Part shown: positions 30,679 through 37,453 of the stretch, piece after piece
Layout: each line of letters opens with the position of its first letter
Position numbering within the stretch: position 1 is the stretch's first letter
Assembly: GCA_017545225.1 (NCBI GenBank)
Contig: JAFWPR010000109.1
Span: forward strand, 1-37,453
Source: Clostridia bacterium
Lineage (GTDB): Bacteria > Bacillota > Clostridia > Oscillospirales > CAG-272
DNA length: 37,453 nucleotides
Reading direction: 5' to 3'
Position numbers and translations under genes: made by a program
The notes under the pieces: generated by a model
Told to the model about the DNA's origin: nothing
Database searches by the model: none
The model's input: the letters and a program-made list of their open reading frames with translations, nothing else

Positions 30679-33438
30679 TCAGTATCTGCCGATACGTTCG
30701 AACTCGAGATCCGGGACGTCCGCGCCCTCGCGGATCCGGTAGTCGCCGAGCGTCGGGTTGACGAAAAACAGGTTCTCATCAAGCGTGAAGCCCGTCTCGT
30801 TCGTTACCGTCAGATACTTCAGTATCAATTCATCGTCCGAGATCCCTCCAGGCTTGCCCGTGCTGTTGAAATAGAAGTTGCCGGAGAATTCGTTGACGTT
30901 GTTGAATACGAAATTCGGGTCGTCTCTGTTTTCAAAGTCGAGATGATAACCGAGTATCTGCGGCCAGCGTTCGGCGATCGCGCTTCTGTAGCTCTCGTAC
31001 TGCGCGCATTTGTCGAAGACTTCCTCGCCCCACACGATCCGGGTCCTGCGGATCCCCCAGTCGTCCGTCTTATCCTGTTCGAGCGTGCCCGCCGCGGCGG
31101 ATTCCTCGACGGTGGGACGGCAGCTCACCACGGAAAATCCGAACTCGCCGTCGTACGTCCCCGACGTTCCGATAACGATATTATCGTGTATAAAGTTATC
31201 GCGTCCGTCGTGGACCATGACCGCGCAGTTACCCGTGTTCCAGAAGATATTCGAATAAACGTCCGCTCCGGACGTGACGTCGTCGATGTAAATCCCGTAC
31301 GTTCCGACAAGCGTCGGGGGGACGTAGTTGAAACAGTTGTATCGCACGGTCACGTTTCTCGCGTCCGCGCCCCAGTCTGCGTAAAGGACGCCGCCGTCCG
31401 TCGCGTTCCGCATCACGGAATCGAAATCGTTGTACTCAACGAGCACGTCGTACGAGCGCGAATACGAGATCGCGCCGCGGGCGCATTTTTCGAAACGGTT
31501 ATGAGTGAATTTCAAGGAAGAAGACGACGGCATATCGATACCGCATCTGAAATCGAAGCCGAGATTCGTCAGGCGGACGAGATTGTTGTCGAACAGGACG
31601 TTCGTCGTCCTGTCGAATCTGTGCTCGCCCTCGCAATTCCCGTTGACTTTCAGGGCGGCTCCGTAGAAAAGCTCGAACGTGTTGCCGGTGAAGACGAGAT
31701 CCTTGCTGACCCCGTCCGGATGGCCGTCGAACGAAAGGCCCTTGACGCCGACGGACGTTTCGCCGCCGATCGACGAGGCGTCAACGGCGCACGAGAATAC
31801 GCATCCGTCTACCGTGATTCCGCGTCCCATCGACTCGTCGATAAAGCGCTCGCGCGCGTTTTGCATGGTGAGACCGCGGAACGTGATATGATCGGCCGAT
31901 CTCATCGTTACCATAGTACCGCTCAGCGGAAAACGGAAATCGCCTTTCGGATCGTATACGTACAGCGTTTTGCCTGCCGGGTCTATCCAGTATTCGCCCG
32001 GCGCGTCGAGTTCCTCGGATATATTGAGGAACGCCATCTCGCAATCGTCCTTTTCGGGATTGATCCCTCCGTAATAATCGCCCGCCTCCGGGTTGAGAAG
32101 ACGGATGATAAGGTTCTCGGGGTCGTACGACGCGACTTTGATGGTGTGCTTTTGATATCCGCGAACGATGTATCCGTATACTTTCATACCCTCGACCGTG
32201 TGGTACTTCTTTATTCTGTTGATCAGGACCCTGCTCGTAAGCCGGTACGAATCGCTGCTCGCGGCCTCCGCGCCCCACGGGATCAGCTGATCGGTACCGT
32301 CTTCGTATTTATTCGGATATCGCGCCTCCGAAAGGATACCGTCCTCGGAGAATATAACGATATCGTCCGGATCGCACGTGAGGATATCCGAAATATCCGC
32401 TTTCCCGATCTTTGATATCGCCCTTTCCGGAAAGAGCTCTTTCTCTTCTTCGCTTATCGGCTCGAAAGAATCGGCCTGGAGCGTCACGCCGCCCGAGAAG
32501 ACGACTTCTCCGTCGCCGTATTTACAGTACGTGACCGGGCACTCCGCCGTGCCGGAGTCCTCCGCGGTCAGTTCGACCGCCGGAGCCGCGTACTCCCCCG
32601 CCATGAACGCGACGGTAATACCGGTCCTGCCCGTTCTGTCGAGAGCGCGCACCGCGTCGCGGGCGCGTTCCCAGGTCGCGAACGGATGAGCGAAAGAGCC
32701 GTCGTTCGAGTCCGACCCGTCCGCCGATACGTAGAAATCCGCGTCCTTGACGAGCGGGTATTCTTTTTCGGTGTAGTGAGAGCGGATCGCCGGCGCGTTG
32801 TAATTCAATTTGAAGGATCCGTCGTACCGTTCGATTATCGCGGCGAACTGCTCGCGCGTGGCGAACCCTTCGGGGTCGAGCCTGTTTCCGTCCGTGCCTT
32901 TCAAAAGGTTCGCTTCGACCGCCCACTCGAGCGGCTCGGCCGCCCAGTCGGATACCGTTTCGTCGTCCGCAAACGGGGAGAGATCGGCGCGTTCCGGTAC
33001 TGACACGAGCGCGGTCGCCGAGAAGCGGAAGAGCATCGTCGCGAGCTGCTCTCTTGTGATATATTCGTCGGGGCCGAAAGTGGTTTCGGTAAGACCCTTG
33101 ACGACTCCCGTTTCCTTCGCCCACGCGACGGCGTCCGTATACCACTCGCCCGCGGGAACGTCGGAGAAGCCGCTCGGCGCGGCGGGCGCGGGAGATTTCT
33201 CGCGCCGCCACAGAACGGTCGCGACCATCGCGCGCGTCAGCGGACCCTCGGGATCGAACAGATCGCCGCCGACGCCGTTCATATAGCCGTTATCAACGGC
33301 GTAGATAACCGAATCGTAACTCCATCTGTCCTTTGCAACGTCTGAAAACGAAGGAGCAAGGTCAGACGCCGGCAAAACGGGAGCGACCGATACGAAAAGA
33401 AGTATGAACGCTGAAAGCACGGAAATCAGTTTTTTCAA
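30679..33438 (-). CDS. SLH-anchored right-handed beta-helix protein (GH141-like), paralogue C, TTG start
   Basis: This is a 919-residue exported protein of the same build as its paralogues: leader (KKLISVLSAFILLFVSVAPV), SLH triplet at about 25-200, shared entry DADFYVSADGSDSNDGSF near 232, TAEDSGTAECPVTYCKYGDG, an EARYPNKYEDGTD segment, and a beta-helix with rungs such as VLVEYNDFDSVM, TVRYNCFNYV and DVYSNIFWN. It closes with NPTLGDYRIREGADVPDL and GRY. There is no ATG; TTG 33438 gives the family MKK-type start and lies 8 bases after GGAAGG. An earlier TTG (33444) overlaps the upstream stop. It is translationally coupled to paralogue D. No terminator is visible before the lipoprotein promoter. 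Function is inferred only from the family layout. Confidence 0.84.
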   Translation of the reverse strand: MKKLISVLSAFILLFVSVAPVLPASDLAPSFSDVAKDRWSYDSVIYAVDNGYMNGVGGDLFDPEGPLTRAMVATVLWRREKSPAPAAPSGFSDVPAGEWYTDAVAWAKETGVVKGLTETTFGPDEYITREQLATMLFRFSATALVSVPERADLSPFADDETVSDWAAEPLEWAVEANLLKGTDGNRLDPEGFATREQFAAIIERYDGSFKLNYNAPAIRSHYTEKEYPLVKDADFYVSADGSDSNDGSFAHPFATWERARDAVRALDRTGRTGITVAFMAGEYAAPAVELTAEDSGTAECPVTYCKYGDGEVVFSGGVTLQADSFEPISEEEKELFPERAISKIGKADISDILTCDPDDIVIFSEDGILSEARYPNKYEDGTDQLIPWGAEAASSDSYRLTSRVLINRIKKYHTVEGMKVYGYIVRGYQKHTIKVASYDPENLIIRLLNPEAGDYYGGINPEKDDCEMAFLNISEELDAPGEYWIDPAGKTLYVYDPKGDFRFPLSGTMVTMRSADHITFRGLTMQNARERFIDESMGRGITVDGCVFSCAVDASSIGGETSVGVKGLSFDGHPDGVSKDLVFTGNTFELFYGAALKVNGNCEGEHRFDRTTNVLFDNNLVRLTNLGFDFRCGIDMPSSSSLKFTHNRFEKCARGAISYSRSYDVLVEYNDFDSVMRNATDGGVLYADWGADARNVTVRYNCFNYVPPTLVGTYGIYIDDVTSGADVYSNIFWNTGNCAVMVHDGRDNFIHDNIVIGTSGTYDGEFGFSVVSCRPTVEESAAAGTLEQDKTDDWGIRRTRIVWGEEVFDKCAQYESYRSAIAERWPQILGYHLDFENRDDPNFVFNNVNEFSGNFYFNSTGKPGGISDDELILKYLTVTNETGFTLDENLFFVNPTLGDYRIREGADVPDLEFERIGRY

Positions 33439-33440
33439 TA

Positions 33441-36155
33441 TCAATACCTTCCGATAATATCAAAATGGATATCTATAAAGTCGGCACCGTCCTTTATGCG
33501 GTAGTCGCCCAGCGTCGGATTAACGAATATCGGATTTTCCGACAATCCGTATATCCTGTTTCCCTCGGAAACGACGTGATCCTTCAGGACCTCGTTGACC
33601 GCAAATACGTCGGTCTCCGGGTCCTTCGTCAGGGATACGTTGTTTTTAAGAACGTTGTACTGGGAAAGCACGAAATTGACGCTGAGCGCGTCGGCTGGGT
33701 CAGTCGACAGATCAAAGACCTCCGGCCTTTCCCTCATGAGCGTTTCCCTGTATTTCTCATTCGATTCGATCTTACGGAAAAGATCGAGCCAGCTTTGATA
33801 AAATCCGAACCAGCGCGATTCGCCGTTCGTGAAATCCGCTCTTCCCGAATTCAGATCGTCCAAAAACTCCTGATACATACCGTACGTAATGGATACGCCT
33901 GAATTTATGAGAACGTTGTCGTGCAGGGCGTTGTCCCGTCCGTCGTGGACGACCATCGCCGATCCTACCTCGTAAAAGAGATTGCCGTACGCCTCGACCC
34001 CGACTCCTCCGTCGTCAACGTACATACCGTACCAGCTTGTGGGCAGGAAAAGATTATATCTCACCACGTTGTTGTATTCTTCCCTGTCGTTGCCGTTGTA
34101 GATGACGCCGCCGTCGTCGGAGTTGTACATACATCTTCTGAAGACGTTGTATTCTATGATGAGATTGTTGCACCCGCCGTACGTGATCGCGTAACGCGCG
34201 CAGTCCTCGAATTCGTTGTGAGATATACGCGCCGAATCGTGATCTCTGATGAACAGCGCGACGCCGCCGTCTTGCCCGATCCCGATTTTTGAGAAACGGT
34301 TGTTGTCGTAGACCCCGGTGACAGGGTAGTCGAATCTGTCTGCGCCGCCCTGCTGCGGATGTACTCTTACTGCCATATACGGCGCCATCTCGAACTCACA
34401 GCCTGTGAGGCGGAAGTCGAGATCGGTCCCCCTGACCGCCCTCTCAACGACGACGAACTCGTTTCCGGCGGTCACTTTGAATCTGCAGTCGTCAAGATAC
34501 AGTCCGCACGAGGAAGTCGCTCTGACCGGAGCATCCTCAGACCCGAGGAAAGTAAATCCGCGGAGGGTGATGCAATTTGCGTCGAAAAGCCTGATATTCG
34601 TCGTCTCCTGAGGGATCACGTATTCCCCCTTCGGGTTGTATACGTAAAGAGTTCCGGTGCTCTCGTCGAGTATATACTCTCCGTCGCAGTCGAGATCCTC
34701 AGGCATGTTCACGAACGCGAACGTAACGTCTTCCTTGGTATAGACGCCTCCGTCCTGTTCCGCCATGTACCGGAGCCCCGGCGCGCCGGAAAGCTGAGCA
34801 AAATACGAAGAGGATGCGTCGGGCACGTTGAAGATCCCGGTCGCCGGATCGTAATCGCCGACCGAGAGCGTCTCCTTATGCCAGCCGTACGTAAGAAAAC
34901 CGTATATTTTGAGGTTCGTTCTGTCGGCGTAACCCTCAAGCTTGTTTTTCATGATCCGCTGGGTGATCATCAGTTCGTTGTGAGACACGGTGGTCGCGGC
35001 CATGATCAGCTGGTCCGTCCCGTCGGGGTATTTATTCGGGTATCTCGCGGGGTAAAGGATCCCGTCCTCGCCGTACATCCTGAAGTGCGAAATATCCTCT
35101 ATCCTCGCCAAAAGATCGATCTTCCGGATCTTCTGCGCAGCTTTTGCGGTGAAGCGCGCCGCCTCTTCCGCGGTGAGATCCGAGAAATCGTCCGCCGTGA
35201 AAGTGACTCCGCCCTTGAAGACGGGTTCCCCGTCTCCGTAAGCGCAATACGTGATCCTCTGTCCGGGCGAGCCCGAATCCTCCGCCGTCAGAACGGCGGA
35301 AAGGGACGGGTAAGTACCTCCCATGAAAGCGACGATGATGTCGCCCGTCTTCGTCTTTTTGAGTTCCCTGACCGCCTCGACCGATCTTTCAAAAGACGCG
35401 AAAGGACGCTCAAAGGAACCGTCGTTTGAATCCGATCCCGTCGGGCTGACGAAGAAGTCCGCGTCGTCGGCGAGCCCGTAGTCTTTTTCGGTATAGTGAG
35501 AACGAACGACGGGTTCGTTGTAAACGAGTTTGAAAGATCTGTCGTACCGTTCGATGATCGCGGCGAACTGTTCTCTCGTCGCGAAGCCGCCGGGATCAAG
35601 ACGGTTCCCGTCCGTTCCTTTCAAAAGACCCGCTTCGACCGACCACTCAAGCGGCTCGTCCGCCCAGTCGGAAACCTTTTCGTCGTCGGTGAAAGGCGTG
35701 AGGTCAGCTCTTTCCGGTACGGAAACCGGCGCGGTCGACGAGAAGCGGAAAAGCATGGTCGCGAGCTGCTCTCTGGTAATAAATTCGTCGGGTCCGAACG
35801 TCTTTTCGGTGAGCCCTTTGACAACTCCCGTTTCCTTCGCCCACGCAACGGCGTCCGTATACCACTGCCCGGCGGGAACGTCCTCAAAACCGCTTGACGC
35901 GACCGGTTTCGGCTCGCCTTCGCGCCGCCACAGGACCGTGGCGACCATCGCGCGAGTAAGGGGCCCTTCGGGATCGAATCTCCCTCCGCCGACGCCGTTC
36001 ATATATTTGCTGCTCACGGCGTACGAGATCGACGCCTCGCTCCATCGTCCTACTTCGACGTCAGAGAATACGCTTTTTGCCGATACGGGCAAAGAGACGG
36101 AGATCGCAGCGGCGAGCATAACTATCGCAATGAATAAGGAGATGATTTTTTTCAT
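33441..36155 (-). CDS. SLH-anchored right-handed beta-helix protein (GH141-like), paralogue D
   Basis: This is a 904-residue exported protein: signal peptide about 1-26 (MKKIISLFIAIVMLAAAISV), SLH triplet about 27-200, and entry block DADFFVSPTGSDSNDGSF near 231. TAEDSGSPGQRITYCAYGDG departs from the CPITYCKYGDG version of the others. A PARYPNKYPDGTD segment and a beta-helix with LIIEYNVFRRC, NVVRYNLFLPT and EAYGNLFYEV rungs follow, and the end is NPTLGDYRIKDGADFIDI and GRY. AGGAGG lies 8 bases before ATG 36155; an upstream frame extension through the palindrome region is rejected. Its last codons GGA AGG TAT TGA supply the ribosome site for paralogue C. The upstream spacer carries unusual repeats and no clear promoter, so it may be read from further upstream. 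Confidence 0.86.
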   Translation of the reverse strand: MKKIISLFIAIVMLAAAISVSLPVSAKSVFSDVEVGRWSEASISYAVSSKYMNGVGGGRFDPEGPLTRAMVATVLWRREGEPKPVASSGFEDVPAGQWYTDAVAWAKETGVVKGLTEKTFGPDEFITREQLATMLFRFSSTAPVSVPERADLTPFTDDEKVSDWADEPLEWSVEAGLLKGTDGNRLDPGGFATREQFAAIIERYDRSFKLVYNEPVVRSHYTEKDYGLADDADFFVSPTGSDSNDGSFERPFASFERSVEAVRELKKTKTGDIIVAFMGGTYPSLSAVLTAEDSGSPGQRITYCAYGDGEPVFKGGVTFTADDFSDLTAEEAARFTAKAAQKIRKIDLLARIEDISHFRMYGEDGILYPARYPNKYPDGTDQLIMAATTVSHNELMITQRIMKNKLEGYADRTNLKIYGFLTYGWHKETLSVGDYDPATGIFNVPDASSSYFAQLSGAPGLRYMAEQDGGVYTKEDVTFAFVNMPEDLDCDGEYILDESTGTLYVYNPKGEYVIPQETTNIRLFDANCITLRGFTFLGSEDAPVRATSSCGLYLDDCRFKVTAGNEFVVVERAVRGTDLDFRLTGCEFEMAPYMAVRVHPQQGGADRFDYPVTGVYDNNRFSKIGIGQDGGVALFIRDHDSARISHNEFEDCARYAITYGGCNNLIIEYNVFRRCMYNSDDGGVIYNGNDREEYNNVVRYNLFLPTSWYGMYVDDGGVGVEAYGNLFYEVGSAMVVHDGRDNALHDNVLINSGVSITYGMYQEFLDDLNSGRADFTNGESRWFGFYQSWLDLFRKIESNEKYRETLMRERPEVFDLSTDPADALSVNFVLSQYNVLKNNVSLTKDPETDVFAVNEVLKDHVVSEGNRIYGLSENPIFVNPTLGDYRIKDGADFIDIHFDIIGRY
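33447..33452 (-). promoter_or_regulatory. Ribosome-binding site inside the coding end of paralogue D
   Basis: GGAAGG, formed by the Gly-Arg codons of the conserved GRY end of paralogue D, lies 8 bases before TTG 33438 and sets the start of paralogue C. Confidence 0.65.
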
Positions 36156-36173
36156 ACTGCACGTCCTCCTGAT

Positions 36174-36210
36174 GAATTGACAATTGACAATTGACAATGG
36201 ACAATGATTG
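36174..36210. repeat. Tandem TTGACAA heptamer repeat
   Basis: About four to five head-to-tail copies of a 7-base TTGACAA-like unit, the last ones degraded (TGGACAA, TGATTG). In one frame it reads as SIVNCQ-like peptide, a pattern I recall from non-coding repeats in other anaerobe genomes. Confidence 0.75.
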
Positions 36211-36235
36211 ACCGGTATCGCACCGGCTGCCGCCG

Positions 36236-36301
36236 TAAAATTCCGCGATTCCGGCGCAGCCGGAATGAAATGGGTTGGGTCCCATTTCAAGCGGAATTTT
36301 A
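36236..36301. repeat. Nested inverted repeat (large hairpin)
   Basis: TAAAATTCCGC (36236-36246) is mirrored exactly by GCGGAATTTTA (36291-36301). Inside are two further hairpins: ATTCCGGC/GCCGGAAT (36248-36266) and TGAAATGGG/CCCATTTCA (36266-36289). A three-way-junction structure is possible. Confidence 0.8.
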
Positions 36302-36345
36302 TCCTGCTTGCAAAGCAAGCAGACATTTCAAGCAGAATTTTATCC
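36283..36345. repeat. 22-bp direct repeat pair
   Basis: The 22-base segments at 36283-36304 and 36324-36345 differ at one position (CATTTCAAGC, then G or A, then GAATTTTATCC). Between them is a perfect 8-bp hairpin CTGCTTGC-AAA-GCAAGCAG (36304-36322). Confidence 0.8.
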
Positions 36346-36377
36346 GTTATTGATCCGTCTTAAGACGGATCAATAAC
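36346..36377. repeat. 32-bp perfect palindrome spanning a stop codon
   Basis: Bases 36346-36361 and 36362-36377 are exact reverse complements. The palindrome includes the stop codon and last two codons of the partial paralogue E. There is no U-tract on either side, so it is not a classical terminator; it could be a protein-binding site, an RNA-end stabiliser or an element boundary. Confidence 0.85.
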
Positions 36378-37453
36378 GACCCATCTCTTCAAAATGTACG
36401 TCCGGTACGTCGGCGCCGTCCTTGAGGCGGTAGTCTCCGCGCGAGGGATTGATGAACAGCGGATTTTCCGTCGAAGCGTAATATACGTTGTCCTCGATCA
36501 CCGAATATCTTCTTATGAGTTCGTTATATTCGCTTTCCGTCCCGTTCTCGTTGATCTCGCGGTTGCCCGTTATGACGAGCGAGTTGTTCACGCAGTATTC
36601 CGGCGTGTTCCACTTCTCGACGTCGGTCGTGATCTTGAAAAATCCTTCCCAACGCTCTCCGGCTTTCTCCTTGTATTCGGGATGCTCGTCGAAGAGAGCG
36701 AACACGTTCACCCATCTGTTTCGTCCGCCGTAAGTGAGCAGGCAGGACGGATCGCCGTATTGCTCCATCATCGCCGCGACGCCTTCCGTGCCGCCCGTTC
36801 TGTAGTCGCACCCGATTCCTTCGGTACTCCAGGGGTTGATGATGATATTATCGCAGAAGGCGTTGTATTTACAGACGCCGTTGTTGCTCGCCGTTATTGC
36901 GATATCGTAAAAGATATTGGAGTATACCGACGTTCCGGTCGTATCGTCAAGGTAAAGCGCAAAGCATCCGTTTATCGAGCCGCCGAGAGAATTGATGAAC
37001 AGATTGTATCTCACGACGTTGCCGCAACGGTCGATGCTGTACCAGTTGTTGATCATTCCGGTGTCGTCGCCGTTACAACAGACCCCGTTGAAAACGTTGT
37101 ATTCCGCCGTCATGTTGACCGAACCGCGGAAGTCTATGCCCTCCCAGTAGCACCGTATGAATTCGTTGTGCGATACGGTCGGCCCGAAAACGTGGACCGC
37201 GCACGCGCCGCAGTTGCCCATCGTCAGACTCGTGCGGGTGAAGAGGTTGTTATCGATCAGGACCCCGTCGGAACTCGTGAACAGCAGATTCGTGTCGCGC
37301 ACCTGATCGAGATCGTATCCGATATTGACCTCAAGCGCCGTCGCCGCCGTGAATGAAAACTCACAGTTCCTGACGGTTATATCGTACCGTCTTCCCTCGT
37401 CGCAGTGTCTGAAAGAGACCGCCTCGTGAGCTCCGCTCCCGCTGATCCGGCAA
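36370..37453 (-). CDS. SLH-family right-handed beta-helix protein, paralogue E (partial, 5' end outside window)
   Basis: The C-terminal 360 residues of a fifth paralogue; the frame is open to the window edge, so the true start lies beyond 37453. It shows the same rungs as paralogue B: ITVRNCEFSF, VLIDNNLFTRT, VSHNEFIRC, MTAEYNVFNGVCCNGDDTG, VVRYNLFINS, LYLDDTTGTSVYSNIFYD. It ends in FINPSRGDYRLKDGADVPDV and GRY, the shared tail. An SLH anchor is assumed from its relatives, not seen. A GTG at 37302 could be misread as its start, but coding similarity continues upstream of it. The stop lies within a perfect palindrome. Confidence 0.85.
   Translation of the reverse strand, partial: CRISGSGAHEAVSFRHCDEGRRYDITVRNCEFSFTAATALEVNIGYDLDQVRDTNLLFTSSDGVLIDNNLFTRTSLTMGNCGACAVHVFGPTVSHNEFIRCYWEGIDFRGSVNMTAEYNVFNGVCCNGDDTGMINNWYSIDRCGNVVRYNLFINSLGGSINGCFALYLDDTTGTSVYSNIFYDIAITASNNGVCKYNAFCDNIIINPWSTEGIGCDYRTGGTEGVAAMMEQYGDPSCLLTYGGRNRWVNVFALFDEHPEYKEKAGERWEGFFKITTDVEKWNTPEYCVNNSLVITGNREINENGTESEYNELIRRYSVIEDNVYYASTENPLFINPSRGDYRLKDGADVPDVHFEEMGRY

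Noticed and set aside
30555..30782. N-terminal extension of the small lipoprotein
   Set aside because: It overlaps the end of paralogue C and a consensus promoter; the lipoprotein leader begins at 30554.
36156..36326. N-terminal extension of paralogue D through the repeat region
   Set aside because: The translated part is palindromes and a heptamer repeat; a signal peptide with AGGAGG in front begins at 36155.
36346..36377. Palindrome as a Rho-independent terminator for paralogue E
   Set aside because: It has no loop of normal size and no T tract on either side, so it was listed as a repeat instead.

Overview
The window looks like a chromosomal segment of an anaerobic, Gram-positive-type bacterium of class Clostridia (Bacillota). 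The reasons are S-layer-homology (SLH) exported proteins with short MKK-type signal peptides, a glycyl radical enzyme with its activase, KtrAB-type potassium uptake, an XRE regulator, strong Shine-Dalgarno sites, and TTGnnn-17-TATAAT promoters. By eye the DNA is fairly GC-rich, except for an AT-richer patch at about 11.1-12.65 kb. I see no tRNA, rRNA, CRISPR array, phage gene or transposase.

Layout. 39-2077: KtrB/KtrA potassium uptake pair. 2179-2988 (-): YwaF/TMEM164-like membrane protein. 3257-4390: CDF metal efflux pump with Mn-type motifs. 4513-9159: 1548-aa SLH-anchored protein with a novel-looking internal repeat, a GH99/WbsX-like domain and a C-terminal copper-amine-oxidase-N-like domain. 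9435-11003: PutP-type Na+/solute symporter. 11239-12345 (-): XRE regulator in an AT-rich island bounded by two inverted copies of one hairpin element. 12783-14617: DUF218 lipoprotein, MsrA, and a YgjV-like gene interrupted by TGA. 14686-16521 (-): cell-surface protein with C-terminal SLH domains. 16694-18977: operon of a tyrosine phosphatase, a methyltransferase and a membrane protein.

19034-28360 (-) is the most striking part. It is one tightly packed five-gene operon: SLH/beta-helix protein, glycyl radical enzyme (GRE), PflA-like activase, SASA-type acetylesterase, SLH/beta-helix protein. A broken copy of the beta-helix C-terminal tail follows the last gene. Transcribed divergently from it is a compact triad (28472-29965): HprK-like kinase, PqqD-like peptide-binding protein, and a Ser/His-type S24/S26 peptidase. 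After a small lipoprotein (30018-30554, -), three more SLH/beta-helix paralogues run to the window edge (30679-37453, -). One of them starts at TTG and is translationally coupled to its neighbour. A cluster of palindromes sits between the last two.

Working model (inference): the cell displays a family of SLH-anchored, GH141-like beta-helix proteins that share anchor, entry and tail segments but have diverged cores, probably to process or bind varied and possibly acetylated polysaccharides. A cytosolic acetylesterase and an oxygen-sensitive GRE from the same operon would handle the released products. The kinase-PqqD-peptidase triad resembles peptide-modification cassettes but has no visible precursor peptide. 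The GRE operon and the triad are the best candidates for undescribed systems.
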